From: Edolisoma coerulescens | Taxonomy: Eukaryota > Chordata > Aves > Passeriformes > Campephagidae | Assembly (NCBI GenBank): GCA_013397115.1 | Contig: VWZW01004024.1 | Span: forward strand, 1,255,683-1,319,682 | Direction: 5' to 3' | DNA length: 64,000 nucleotides | Part shown: positions 13,701 to 25,830 of the stretch, piece after piece | Layout of the letters: every line of letters begins with the position of its first letter | How positions within the stretch are numbered: the stretch's first letter is position 1 | Translations under genes and position numbers: made by a program | Notes under the pieces: generated by a model | What the model was told of the DNA's origin: nothing | Seen by the model: the letters and a program-made list of their open reading frames with translations, nothing else | Databases searched by the model: none

Positions 13701-16700
13701 CTGATCAGTGTCTTCTGTGGTTTAACCCTTTAAAAGTATTAAAGGGTGTAAAATTCCCTGTCACTTGCATGCCCATCTAGAAATGTCTTGTTGTGTTGCT
13801 GGGGGCTGCGTTCTGCCCTGTGCAGCAAACCCTTCACATGTGTTGGTGTTGGAACTGATGGGGATTTGGCTTTTTACTGGGTCAGTCCATGAAGTGCTGG
13901 AGTGGTGAATGGCTCTGATGTTTTGTCCTTACTCTCTTCCTTTTTCCTCTTCCTTCCCCAGGTGATGGAGAGTGAGGAGTTCATGCTGCTTCCTGCCAAC
14001 CAGTTAATAGACATCATATCCAGTGACGAGTTAAACGTGCGCAGCGAAGAGCAGGTGTTCAACGCCGTGATGGCCTGGGTGAAATACAGCATTCAGGAGA
14101 GAAGACCCCAGCTGCCACAGGTAATCTTGGGCACAGTGACATCCCAGGCTGCTTTATCCAGGGGGAGAGGAAGGAGGGATGGTAGGGCAGTGCCACAGTA
14201 CTGCTGAATGGTGTAAAGCCACCAAAATTCTCTCTGACTCCCACCTGTACTAGGTGGCTTGCACTCTCCCTTCATCTAGGCTGGAAGCTGCACTGGCCAG
14301 AGCCTTCATTAGGGGCTTTGTTGGATTGTTCCCAGGTAGGACTTGCCAAACGAGCTCACTCCAGCAGTCTGTCCAGACAAACCTGCCTGCACTGCTTTGA
14401 GAGTCGTATCAAAACCGCAGTGGAGAAGAAAAAGCTTGTCTTGCTTTGCAGTGCTTCTTTAAGCTCTGCTGCTTGATTTGTGCCTCAGCCCTCATGATGT
14501 TACAGTGGAGCTTGTCAGAATGGCTTTGTTGGAATGTGATGCTTCATCTAAGCCAAGGCATTTCACAGAGCAGAACCCATTCTGACAAAGCTGTCAGCTC
14601 AAAGCCTCTGAAGTCTCGGGCTGGCTGATCAAAAGAGGTGAGCGTCTGCCTGCCTCAGTGTTTCTGCTTTGGAAAGAGACATTAAATGCAACTTTATTTA
14701 CTGGAAAGCTTTTGAAAATGGTTTTAAGTAAACAAACCAAACTGGAAAAACCTGCTCTTCTCAAGGCAGCTTTTATGCTTTTATAACAGTTTGCATCTGT
14801 CTATACATGCTTGGGCCTTCAAATTCTAAACCCTTGTGAAAGACGTGTTGTTTCTTATTGTTCATTTACTCTGCAATACCACTCACGTTTAAGAGAGTTA
14901 AATGGTTGATAAAACCACTAACTTAATTAGTGTTCAGGCAGATGTCTTGACATCTGTCATTTTCTAAAGGTTTCCAGCTGTGACCTTGTTTTCAGCTGGT
15001 AATAGATCCAGTGGATTGTCCCTTTTCAAAGACTGATTTTCTGCTGGTTATCTAAACTGGGATATTGAAAAGGCAAATGTGCTGTGAGACAGGCTGCATT
15101 TAACTAAAATTCTGTTGTCTTCCATTTGGCTTCTTGCATTTCTGTGGGTGTCTGTGGTTTACCATAAGTGTTCTGGTTTGTGTTTTAGGTCCTGCAACAC
15201 GTCCGTCTGCCCCTGCTGAGTCCCAAGTTTCTTGTGGGTACAGTGGGTTCTGATCCACTCATTAAGAGCGATGAGGAATGCAGGTAAATCTCCTCAGCCT
15301 TTTACAGAATTGGATTATGTTGTCCTCTGAAACTGTGCTCATTTATCACTGGCAAATGGGTGATGCATCACAATTTCAACTTTGGCAACTGGGAGGATAG
15401 GAGAAGCAAGAAAAATTGTTTTCTGTTTGCACAATAGTCACTGGTGTGCCCTAGAAGTGGTTTTGTTCTTTCAAGTTTTCAGCAAAGTAGCAAACTTTGA
15501 GTGCGCAGTTTGATTGTTGGTAAAAGACCTTTCAGCGTATTGATTTTCATTTTGCCTTTTTTTTCCCCCCTCTAGTCGTGGCCTTTTATTGCAGCTTAGC
15601 TCTTGCATGGCTTTCATGATGATCTCAGTGGGATCTAAAGTAGTTTTTCTATGTAGAGTGTCTGCACTTTGATAACTGAATTGGACTCTGGGATTAGAGT
15701 CTGCTCTTTCCCATAAGGATAACGCAGGGAAGTTGTCATTTCCTCCTCTTATGGTGTGAGTCTCACCTTTCTGGTTCTACAGAGTTCTGTATCATCCACA
15801 AAGCACATGATTTGTCTTGTGCATATTGTAAAGAAGTTCAGGGCATAGGCTAACTTGTTCTCTTCCTGAATAAGCATTCATACTGGAGGAATTCCACATT
15901 CGTAGAGGAAGGAGGACTTTTTTCTTCTTTTTTTGTTTTATTCAAGGGTGGGGAATATTAGAATTAGTCCAGGTGGCGAGTCATGAATGGATGGACAGTG
16001 TGAGCTGGCCAGAGCTGATGGAGAAAATTTTCCTCAGAAGGGTACTATCTCCATCTATTGGTCATGTGTGTATTATGTATTTGTGTGCTTTCCAACTCCT
16101 GTTCTGTTGCGAGGCAAAATCACCAACTGTTAAGTTTTAGCTTGAGGCAGACTGGGTTTTTCTTTTCTACACAGTAAGCCTAACAAATCTCTTGTCACAG
16201 TTTTTTTAATCAGTCTTCTTATAGCAAGCTATATCTATTATTAACTCAGGCCAAGTACTGGTACTGGTTTGCTGCTGTCACTGCCAGTGGCTTGGAAACA
16301 ACTGATGAGTATTTAGGTGACAGTGTGCATTTAACCAGGGCTGTTCATGCTGTTCTCATGTGACTTGTGAATACATGAGGTGCATGACTAGTGCTGCCTG
16401 CTCTTCGTATCAGTTTTGATTCGCCCCTTCTCCTGACACTGAGCTCTGGGGGTTAATATTTTCCTATCCTGCACAGGGATCTGGTAGATGAAGCCAAAAA
16501 CTACCTGCTGCTGCCACAAGAGCGGCCACTGATGCAGGGACCGCGAACGAGGCCGCGCAAACCCATCCGCTGTGGAGAGGTGCTCTTTGCAGGTGTGTGT
16601 CTCTGCAGGTGTGTGTGTGGTGTCAACAGGACATGGTGGAGGGTCTAGAGGGGCCATATGAGGAGTGGTTGAGGTCACTTGGTCTCTCCTGCCTGAAGAA

Positions 16701-19700
16701 GAGACTGAGAAGAAACCTCATCACAGTTTACAACTTCCTCGTGAGGGGAAGAGGAGGGGCTGACACTGATCTCAGCTCTCTGGTAACCAGCAATAAAACC
16801 CGAGGGAATGGCCTGAAGCTGTGTCAGGGGAGGCTTAAGTTGGATATTGGGTAAAGGTCCTTCAACCAGAGCAGAGTCTGGTACTGGAACTGACTCCCCA
16901 GGGCAGCAGTCACAGCACCAGGCCTGACAGAGCTCAAGAAGCATTTGGACAACAAACCCAGGCACATGATGGGATTCTTGGGGCTGTGCTGTGCAGGGCC
17001 AGGAGTTGGACTTTGATCCTTCCAACTCAGGATATTCTGATTCTATGTATTTTTCCCTCTGGCTTAGGCCAGGAGACTCCAGGCAGGATTTTCTGGTGGT
17101 GGTGTTCAAAGCCAGTCTTCACAACCTATTTCTGATGTGACCTGTGCATTAATATTTGAAAGTTTGAGTTAACTTACACTCACATACTCGTGTGATTTCT
17201 TTGGTGCTGTGAATGCCACAGTGTTTCCAAACCTCAGTTAATGCTCTTGAAAATCTCCTTCTGTTTTGTAATTACAAACCTCAGAAGGAGTGACTTAGAG
17301 ATGGGTTAAGGCTGGCAGGGTCTGGAGGGGTGATTTGTGCCAGGAGCACACACAGTTTGTAAGCTTGGTGAATGTTTTTGTGACCCTGGTTTTTGTGTTT
17401 GTAGTGGGGGGCTGGTGCAGCGGGGACGCGATTTCCAGCGTGGAGCGCTACGACCCCCAAACCAATGAGTGGAGGATGGTGGCTTCCATGAGCAAGAGGC
17501 GCTGTGGCGTCGGGGTCAGCGTCCTGGATGACCTCCTCTATGCTGTGGGAGGCCACGATGGCTCCTCTTACCTTAACAGTGTGGAAAGGTAGGTCTCCAT
17601 AAGGCTCCTGCGCAAAATATTAGCTCTGAATGTTTAAACCTGCCTCTTAGGAATGAGTTCATTTTGCCGGGTGTGTTCTCATTTCCTCCTGCCTTGCACA
17701 CCCCTGGTGCAAAACACTTTGTGTCACGTTATCCCCAGCTTAATGGGACAAGCCAAAGCCTCTGGTATAAGGAAGGAATCTCTAGGAGATGGGTCTGGGT
17801 GTAATTGCAGGGAGGAGCGGTGATCCTGGTTAACTTTCTTTGCAATTGTGGGTTTGTTTTTAGTGTTGTCAAGGAAGGTGAGGTTACAGTGAGCATTTCT
17901 TAGATGCTGAGGGAAAGATCCTGGAATTTTATTGTGAAGTGGCAACTGGAGAATTAAGGAACCTTGGCACTTAGAAGAAGGAAAATAGGTCAGTTTTAGG
18001 CCTGTGAAAGATTAAAGTCAAACAAGTTTTACCAAGCTTTCTGTTTCTGGGAGCTGCATAGGGCAATTCTCATGCCTGAAAGCCACATGACTCAAGCTCT
18101 CCTACTACTCTAAATCCTGGCCCTGTAACAAATCCAATGAGCTGTACAAATATCTCCTCCCACCTCGAGCCTTCCCTTCTTCCCACCTGTCTCCTTGAAT
18201 GCTCCCAACTTCACAAATCATGACCCTAGCTTTATATCTCCCACGTCCTGCACTTCCTTGCTATGCACGTATTTCTTTGTCTCTGGATTCCCAAGTCCAT
18301 ATGGTTCCTTCATATTTAATCTGGAAGTGTGGGTCCCAGTGCTGGCTGAGTTCCTGTGTGAGCTGCAGGGAACAGAGCAGAGTTAACTCTGGCTGCTGCT
18401 CTTTGCTGCAAGTTACCACACGCCAGCCAGTCTCTCTCAGGAACCTGAACCTTTGATCTTCAGCTTGATTCATCCCAACCTGCAGTTTGAACATCCCTGG
18501 AATAACATGTACTGGATGCATTCTGTCACTACAGGGCTTTTATCCAACTTAGAAAGAGCTGTGTTGCAGTTGAAGCTCAGGATAGGCAAGTTTCACAGCC
18601 TTAGTAGCTCCCAAGCATGGGAGAGTCTGAAGCAGACTTAGGCAGGTAATTTGTGCTGTTTGGTGTGTTTTTCCAGGTATGATCCAAAGACCAATCAGTG
18701 GAGCAGTGATGTGGCTCCCACCAGCACCTGCAGGACCAGTGTTGGGGTAGCAGTTCTTGGAGGTTACCTCTATGCTGTGGGTGGCCAGGATGGTGTCTCT
18801 TGTCTCAACATCGTGGAAAGGTATTTTTTAATTACAAAAAGAAAAAAAAAAGTGGGGCACAATGAGAAAGAGAGGGTCTCTTAGAGGGTGCAGCTGATGT
18901 AGACAAGCTGGAGAGAAGACAGGAACTGTACAAGTCTTACAGGGATTTTAGTTTGGAGAGAATAAAGTCAGTCTTCCTGCCCCTTTGTGAAGATGTCAGC
19001 ACTTCAACAAGCTCCGGTGTTTATTCTTTTGCCAGGTATGATCCGAAAGAAAACAAATGGACTCGAGTGGCTTCCATGAGCACCAGGCGCCTGGGAGTGG
19101 CAGTGGCTGTGCTGGGAGGCTTCCTTTATGCTGTGGGAGGCTCTGATGGAACATCTCCTCTCAATACTGGTATGCCTTTTACTGTCCCTTAATCCCAGTC
19201 AGTGCTTGTCCTGGTCCTGGGAACCCTTCATGTCCCCAGATGGCTGTTGAATATCTTGGTGGAGTTTTTTTCTTCTTTAAATATTATTTTGCCGTACAAT
19301 AATTCACTCTCCAGGCTTGTGAGCCCCTATTACGTGGTTGTGTGTCATATTTTTACTTTCTTAGTGCTGCATTTGGCAGTATGTCCTGAATATAAGGCTT
19401 TGATCATTTGCATAGCAGTTGCAAGCACATTTTTTTTAAATTCCTGCAGCAGCCATTTTCTGCTGTAGGAAGGAAAGTGCCAAAGGTAAAACTGCTGCAG
19501 GTCGATTTGAAGCATTGCCAGCTCCCTCTTAAGTGTAGATCTGAATATGATTGTGTAGGGCTGGAGACAAGAGAGAGACTAGCAAGAGTTCTTTGGAAGA
19601 AAAGCGAGAACAAACAGGTTCATGGCATTTTTGGTGTGTGAAAATTGGGTCCAAAAGTGCTGTACCCACTGCCTGTCAATCCTGTTGACCAAAGACCTTC

Positions 19701-22700
19701 CTTTCCTCTACAGTGGAACGCTACAACCCGCAGGAGAACCGCTGGCACACAATTGCCCCCATGGGCACGAGGAGGAAGCACCTGGGCTGTGCCGTGTACC
19801 AGGACATGATCTATGCTGTGGGAGGCAGGGATGACACCACAGAGCTCAGCAGTGCTGAGAGGTACAACCCTCGCACCAACCAGTGGTCTCCTGTGGTGGC
19901 CATGACGTCCCGGCGGAGCGGAGTGAGTGGGGCTTGGTGGGCTCGTCCGTGCCACACGTCACCATGTGGGGAGAGCACAGGGTGGAGCGTCAGTCTGCTG
20001 GTGGGGAGGGCACAGGGCAGGGTGTCATTGTCAGTCTTGTGGGGAGGGCACAGGGCAGAGCGTCAGTCTTCTTGTGGGGAGAGCACAGCGTGAAGTGTCG
20101 GCCTTCTTACGAGGCTCTCTTGCTTTCTCTGCATCTTCACCTCGTTGAGGGAAAAAGTTTGCAAAAACTCTCTAGCAAGACTAGAGGATGAAGAGATAGT
20201 CGAGCCATGCCACAGACAGCTCTTTAGGATGGGGAAATGAGTCATTTGATGGTATTTTAAAATACTTTTGGCCTCTTATATGCAGTCAACTAAGCCTGAA
20301 GCAGAGGAGCTTTTAGGTGACATAGCCATTTTTGGTGTGAGATTCCATTAAAGAATGCTATCAAAATTAGTACCTGGATCTCTCTGGATGAATTAGGAGG
20401 TGAAAACACCCACTTGCTCAGAGAAAAAAGCTGGGAAACTGGGTAAGCATGTGTTTAGATACATATTTCCAGCAGACTTGAGGTGCATGTGGGAACAGGG
20501 TTCCTGGGCTTTCACTTAGGCTGTTGTCTCTCCTCAGTGAATCCTGTGAGTGACAGCATGTTCCCATCAACTGCTGATCGTGGTGGTTTCTTGTGAACAG
20601 CAGATTACTACAGTGTTTTCAGGTGTCATCATGTTTGGGCGGATGCAAATTATATGAGTATTTATCATTGGATATTGGATTATATAGTAAAGAGAGGACT
20701 AATTCTATGTGTGTGTTACTGTTTCAGTGTCTAGTGAGGCAAGTATGAATCACAGTTTGAGCAGCTACTGGTTTTGGAGGCAGAGAGCACATATTTATTT
20801 CTGTTCTCCAAGCACAGAGTATGCTGTCCAACACAGTTCACTTTAGTTTCTGATTAGACATTGACTTTTTATCACCTGCTTCTGTATTTGCGTTCTGTAG
20901 AAACTGCTAAACACATGCAGCTGTATCTGCAGCTCTTCTGAGTCTTCTGACTTCCTCAAAGCCAAAACAAGGACCATTTTACATTGTGTACCTTCCCTTT
21001 TCTCTGTTATACTCCATGTTTTCCACTGGAAGTGATCATGGTTTTGATGTTCCAGCGTTTTTGTGCTTCTGCAGAAAGGCTAAATAGAAAGTCTGGAGGC
21101 CAAGATGCTTACAGATGGTCCAAGCCCCAGCCTGAGAGGTTTGGGACCAGGGGCTTACCTCTGGTTCTGCTACTTTAACCAAGTATTGGGGACTGGTAGA
21201 TATTCTGGTGCATACATGTCACACTTGGGGAAGAATTTCAGTCCAGAACATAAGTTTTTGTAGGAGAAAGGTTTAGATTCTCATATATTTATCATAATTC
21301 AAATGGTTCTACTTCTTGTAGCTGGCAATAAGGGGAACCTTCTGCTTTTTCTTTGAGAGAGTCTCTATTCTGAGATATATATTTAACTTTCCATGTCTCA
21401 TTTTTTAGGGTATTTTATTTGTGCCACGCCCTAAAGAAAAAAACCCCAACCCTCTCCTGCAGACTGCCTTTCACCAAACATGGTTATTAAATCCTTTTAT
21501 TAATATTTTCATTATAACCCTTTTTGTCAGGACATCCCAGCTAAGTAGCTACTGTCTGATGGCTGTTTTGCAGGTTGGCCTGGCCGTGGTCAATGGACAG
21601 CTGATGGCAGTGGGGGGCTTTGATGGCACAACGTACCTGAAGACCATTGAGGTGTTTGATCCAGATGCTAACACATGGAGGTAACTTAAATTTGGGAGAC
21701 AATCAAATAGTGAAATACAGCTGGAGCTGTCCCAAGCAAATTAGGAATGTGGTACACACCATAACAGAGAACTCAGGTGGGGTAGAACCATCACAACACT
21801 TACTTTGTGGCTTGTTGCCTTCCATGAAAGTGTCAGAAAGAATCACATTTTGAAAAATATCCCAGTATGCCACTTCTGTTCATTTTGGGCTGAGTCTCTT
21901 CTGCTTCCCAATAAAACCAAGCTTGTCCTTAGCAGAAGGAACTCACAGCCACCATGTAGAACTTGGCCTGTTCATTTCTTGCTTTCAAGCTGAGGCAATG
22001 ATTTCTGAATCCTTTTGGAGGAGCTGAAACACTTCAAGCATATGATGTTATTCCCCTTAAAATCAGCAAGATTCAGCCACTGGAAGAATGTCCAAGCTGA
22101 GTCAAATAATATGAAATTGCTGATCAAAATATATACTGAGCAGAAAAGAAAGAGGGAAAATAACCTTTCTAGTCATAACTATACTTAAAAACAATTGCTT
22201 GTGTATTTATTCCCAAATATAATTAGCATAAAGTATCAAGCTTCTGTGGCTATTCTTGCTGCTGTGGTAATCTGGCAAGGGTGGGGAATGGAAAGAAATT
22301 AATGTCCTTATTCTTACTAGTGATAGTAGTAAACCCTTCACTAATAAGAAAAGCTGTCATGAGCAGCAGTGGATGAATTTCCCCTTGTTTGGTGGGCCAT
22401 GGATCCACAGGATCTTTTGAACTGCTGAGGAAACCAGTTGAGTAGCGAGTAGTACACACATCAGATTCCTTAGTGCAATGGTTTCAGCTACTCCCTGTGA
22501 CAGTAATGGATGTCCAGAGTTAGGAGTACTGCCTGGCAGGCATCTGTACAGTTTGGGAGATTATTCAAGGTATTGTTAGCTTGTGGGTTTTTTTCTCCAC
22601 TGAATTCAATATAGCTGACCAGCTTCTGTGGTCTTCCCTTTCTTTTGTTTCTTGCCCCATGAAGATATTTTTTGTTTGTGCAGCTTGACCGAGAAACGAT

Positions 22701-23420
22701 TTTGATGCAATTTGGCTTTAACAAATTGCACTGGTAGAAGCTGTTTGGAAAACTTGCTTCTCCTGTTTCTGCCAGCAGACTCCAGTGGCACAGAGGGGAA
22801 TATGCAGCTGGAGTCTGTAGGGATCCGATATCGCTATGAAATGCAGACACCATTGCAGTCAACAGATGGTGCTTGGGATGTGTTATGTCTCAGTTGGATC
22901 AGCTGAATGTAGGGGTTTAGAAATATAAATTAAATTAGTTGAATTGTGAGGACTAAGCCTCGTCCTGTGTTACCCAAAACACAGCCTAAGGTCAGCTACA
23001 GCCTACAAAGTTTTTTTTTTATCTTGCACAATACCAGAGAGGTAGAAGGAAGTATTTTTTTGAGTAACAGAAATCTGGTGTCAAAACAAGCAGCAGATTC
23101 TATTCTGAGAGAGAAAGGCATGAGCAAATAACAGCTGTTTACTTTTGAAGTGTGTGAGATGAGTGCTACACAACTTATCCACAGCCCACTTTAAGCAGAC
23201 ATTAATGATGGTCTAGTTGTGCTTACGTGGGCTGATTCAGTCTTTCCCACGGCAGCTTCCAAGTGTGCTCCCGAGGGTTGGTGTCCCCGTGGAGGATGTG
23301 ATCCAGTGTGTGACCCTGGAATGTTGTCTCCGCAGGTTGTACGGCGGGATGAACTACCGGCGGCTGGGCGGAGGCGTGGGGGTTATCAAAATGACACACT
23401 GTGAATCCCATATATGGTAA
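1747..23420 (+). CDS. KLHL20: Kelch-like protein 20, CUL3 ubiquitin-ligase substrate adaptor (11 coding exons)
   Basis: The coding exons are 1747-1769, 9233-9806, 13962-14120, 15189-15283, 16477-16592, 17405-17588, 18677-18820, 19036-19169, 19714-19922, 21574-21680 and 23336-23420 (TAA 23418-23420). All introns are GT..AG, phases agree, and the total is 1830 nt, giving 609 residues, the length of human KLHL20. The order is a short N-terminal tail, BTB domain (about 68-135; e.g. [20 protein letters not shown]), BACK domain (about 170-272), then six Kelch repeats (about 319-601) with recurring YAVGG and ERYDP/ERYNP motifs. Known family role: the BTB/BACK part binds CUL3 and the Kelch propeller recruits substrates such as DAPK1, PML and ULK1, with a trans-Golgi role in protein trafficking. 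The start was chosen because the 23-nt exon joins in frame (AG|G = Arg8) and recreates the family N-terminus MxGKPMRRC. No frameshift or internal stop is seen, so the gene looks intact. Confidence 0.97.
5321..5337. repeat. (CA)n microsatellite
   Basis: A short run of alternating C and A lies in the first coding intron of KLHL20. Confidence 0.85.
7241..8129. mobile_element. Solo LTR of an endogenous retrovirus, 5-bp target duplication
   Basis: The element starts TGTCTTGGTTTGAAAG and ends CCTAAAACCCAAACA, so it has TG..CA termini. It is flanked by a perfect 5-bp duplication, acagc, at 7236-7240 and 8130-8134. A second copy with the same ends lies at 45368-46151. It holds a TA-rich microsatellite near 7395-7419 and a GC-rich second half. 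There is no internal gag/pol sequence, so this is an LTR left by recombination. Five-base duplications fit ERVL-type or similar elements (family knowledge, exact family not determined). The 255-residue minus-strand and 178-residue plus-strand open frames here are LTR sequence, not genes. Transcriptional orientation was not resolved. Confidence 0.92.
9807..13961 (+). other. KLHL20: KLHL20 intron between the BTB exon and the BACK exon
   Basis: A 4.2-kb intron with donor GTAAGG at 9807 and an acceptor after a strong pyrimidine tract ending at 13961. I see no repeat family, RNA gene or coding exon in it that I can support. Confidence 0.75.
14121..16476 (+). other. KLHL20: Two KLHL20 introns (14121-15188 and 15284-16476)
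   Basis: These flank the 95-nt exon at 15189-15283. Both have GT..AG ends and contain no recognisable feature. Confidence 0.75.
16629..17047 (+). mobile_element. CR1 LINE 3' fragment, plus orientation
   Basis: The stretch has the usual CR1 tail layout: a GAAGAAGAGACTGAGA-like start, a TTGGATATTGGG block, the GGGCAGCAGTCACAGCACCAG-like block in degraded form, and an end in the ATTCTATG 3' terminal motif. It is a 5'-truncated, diverged copy. It starts only about 37 bp after the KLHL20 donor at 16593. Confidence 0.85.
17589..18676 (+). other. KLHL20: KLHL20 intron between Kelch exons
   Basis: A 1.09-kb GT..AG intron with nothing recognisable inside. The following intron (18821-19035) is only 215 bp and the next (19170-19713) is 544 bp, also empty. 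Confidence 0.75.
19966..20108. repeat. Intronic minisatellite, four copies of a 35-38-bp unit
   Basis: Four head-to-tail units each begin GTGGGGAG(A/G)GCACAG and end in a GTCAGTCT/GGCCTTCTT block. The copies differ at several positions, so the array is old or degenerate. It lies 44 bp after the KLHL20 donor at 19923. Unit number is likely polymorphic between individuals. Confidence 0.8.
20109..23335 (+). other. KLHL20: Last KLHL20 introns (rest of 19923-21573, and 21681-23335)
   Basis: These flank the 107-nt exon at 21574-21680. The sequence is AT-rich with no repeat, RNA gene or exon that I can support. Confidence 0.7.
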
Positions 23421-23689
23421 GCTTCCAGAGGGAGGGAGTCCCCTGGCTTCTCATTCCTAGAAAAACTGAAGAGACTTGTTGACACGGGACCTCTTTGCAG
23501 CTCTAGTATGCACGGTCTAGATCCAGTGTAACTCTTTGCCGGTGAACTCTTTCAATGGAATTATAAAAATGGACTTCTGTGAGAGTATGCGCAGCGGCAG
23601 ACCACGTTGTCAGACTCCGGGTAACCACTGGACAAAAGTAGAAGTGTTGCTTATGTCCATATTTTTTCTAAATAATTCTACATTTTTTG

Positions 23690-23695
23690 AATAAA
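23690..23695 (+). promoter_or_regulatory. KLHL20: Proximal poly(A) signal candidate, KLHL20
   Basis: A canonical AATAAA lies 270 nt after the KLHL20 stop codon. Confidence 0.5.
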
Positions 23696-24030
23696 CCAAA
23701 CTGTAACAGTTATTGTAGCGTAAAGGATGCTGATGTAGAGCCTACACTCTGTACTAGGAGTCTGGCCAGGAGGAGGGATTCCTGCTTTCTCTCCTGCTTT
23801 GGGAGCAGTGGATGTGGCAGCTGTTTGGTGGGCGAAAGAGAAAAAGTGATACAGAAAACGTTGCTTTTGCCTTATTTACAGAGAGCTTAAAAAAAAAGTA
23901 CTTGACCTGCAAGATGCCACCTTTGCACAGAAGCTTTTCTGTGCACAGAGTATATTTATTTTTTCATTTGATTTGTATCATGTATTTCCTTTGTATCGCT
24001 CACAGCGATGATTCCAGCTTTTTATATACA

Positions 24031-24083
24031 TCTCTATGTGTGCATATATATATGTATTTTATATATATATATGTATATGTGTG
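24031..24083. repeat. TA/TG-rich microsatellite in the KLHL20 3'UTR region
   Basis: Imperfect runs of TA with TG interruptions. The 79- and 90-residue open frames crossing it are low-complexity artefacts. Confidence 0.8.
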
Positions 24084-24352
24084 ATTTGCATTTCAACCAG
24101 CTGGTGGTTTGGGCAGGGCTGTGTCCTGCCAGCTACTGTGGTTCCAACCCCTTGTGGTATGATTTGAGGTCTCTTAGAGGACAGGAGAGCTGTGGGATGG
24201 GTGCTCTGAATATCTTTTCAGAACTGGACCTCTCATCTCTCGACTGAATCAGTGAAGTGCCCAAAAAGGGTGAGAGCAAAAGGATTTCAAATGATGCCTT
24301 TTTACTGTACAAAAGTTTAGCTTTTGTCTCTCCTCTCCCCTATATGTGAACT

Positions 24353-24988
24353 TGTGCTGGTTTGAAGGTAAACCAGCTGGAGAAATTAACCCCCACACAA
24401 ATACCTTGCGAGAGATTTCAAGTCAGAGTTACAATTTAACAGAAAGATTACAATAAATGCAATGAATACAGGAAGACTGGCTTAAAACCAACAAAGTCAG
24501 AGTACAACCTGACACCCTGTTGGTCAGGGTGGTGGTAGCAGTCCCAATTAAACGGTGGTTGCAGTCCCATTGGAGTGATGGATGTGGTCTTGTCGAAAGC
24601 GCTGGTCCCGTGGAAAGGCCTGGTCCATCTCTGGATGTCCAGTGGTGGTGGTTGTGTCCAGGTCCCCAAACCCCCAGATTCTATACCCTCCAAGTCCAGG
24701 CAGGAATGTTCAGTCTCTCCCCCAGGGCAGAGAGTTTCACAATGGAATGATGTAATCCTATGAGTGATAGGATATTTTGGGGAGTCCTTGATGGCCCATT
24801 GGCAGAGATGACCCCCCCCTTAGGCTGGGTGTAGTTGTCACTTTGTGAAGACAAAGAGAACACTGTACCCATCTCACAGCTGTTACAAACAATCCACCAT
24901 TAACAGTTCATCAGGAACAGTGTAGATGGGTGTGGAATACAGAGTTTGGCTACACCCATACTGGTACTTTCTCCTGTAACTACTGACA
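24353..24988. mobile_element. Solo LTR inside the KLHL20 3'UTR region
   Basis: The element starts TGTGCTGGTTTGAAGG, resembling the start of the LTRs at 7241 and 45368 (TGTCTTGGTTTGAAAG), and ends CTACTGACA. It is flanked by near-perfect 5-bp repeats, gaact at 24348-24352 and gaacc at 24989-24993. The body is not otherwise alike, so it belongs to a different subfamily. It contains a C-run near 24811-24820 and an internal AATAAA near 24451. No internal retroviral genes are present. The boundaries rest on the terminal motif and a 4/5 matching duplication, so they are a little less certain than the other LTRs. Confidence 0.75.
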
Positions 24989-25802
24989 GAACCTAAAACC
25001 AACTAGCTCTAGCTCACTTCTAAAAGCCTTTTTCCTCCTCTTGTCTGCTCAATATCAGTTCTTGTCGGAAGCAGGGTGCAGGTATCATCTGTTAATTCTG
25101 ACATCCACTTCTTGTGTTCTTGCTGGAAGGGCAGACCTGCAGCCAGCTCCTTCCTGCTGAAGAAAAGCTTAGACCAGCCTCATCTCAGCTGTCCCCTTGT
25201 CTGTCTGTAGAAGTCCTATCATGATGAGATGGTGCCCTCTCTATGAGTGATTTTTGTGCACTTTGCCTGTGTATGGTTAGAGCAGGGAAAGGTGTGAGGC
25301 TCATTTAAGAGTTTGGAGGGGAAGGGCTGTTTGCTGGCACTGTGAATAACTGTGGAGTCTCCCTGGGGTGGGGGGAGAGAGCTGATGAACTCAAGACTCA
25401 GCAGTTCTGTTTGTACTGTAATTTCTATTGAGTATGGAAGAATGACCTTTTATACACGATCTAACTGTGGACCTTACTAAATCTGATTTTGAAAAAGAGG
25501 GCTGTAAATTCTTGAGATGAAAAAGCCAGCGCTGACATCTTAAGTTCTTTAACTTCATAGTTTGATTCATGTGACTCAGACTTTAATGTGCTTGAATATA
25601 GTAAAAAATACACTACAGTCATAAATGAGACATTAAAACTTTTTTAAAAGCCCCTTTCCCCCTAAGGGTTGGTATTCTTGTGTTTACATATGAAGATCAT
25701 TTGCACCTTTACAAGGAAAACAAGTATTCTGTAAACAAATGTTTACATGTATCATTTATGCTTTTTTCTAGCATGAGTAACTTGTATAAATAGTGCTATC
25801 TT

Positions 25803-25808
25803 AATAAA
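25803..25808 (+). promoter_or_regulatory. KLHL20: Distal poly(A) signal candidate, KLHL20
   Basis: Canonical AATAAA followed by a T/GT-rich stretch (TTTTTGTTTTGTTCC from about 25823), as expected of a downstream cleavage element. Confidence 0.6.
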
Positions 25809-25830
25809 TTTCTTCTATGCTCTTTTTGTT

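Larger units (their letters stand above)
23421..25830 (+). other. KLHL20: Probable KLHL20 3'UTR
   Basis: The sequence downstream of the stop is AT-rich and holds a proximal AATAAA at 23690-23695 and a distal AATAAA at 25803-25808. The distal signal sits in a long AT-rich block of the sort seen at vertebrate 3' ends, so I infer a long isoform of about 2.4 kb of 3'UTR and a short one of about 0.3 kb. A TA/TG-rich microsatellite at about 24031-24083 and an LTR at 24353-24988 lie between the two signals. The extent is inference; transcript data would settle it. Confidence 0.55.
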
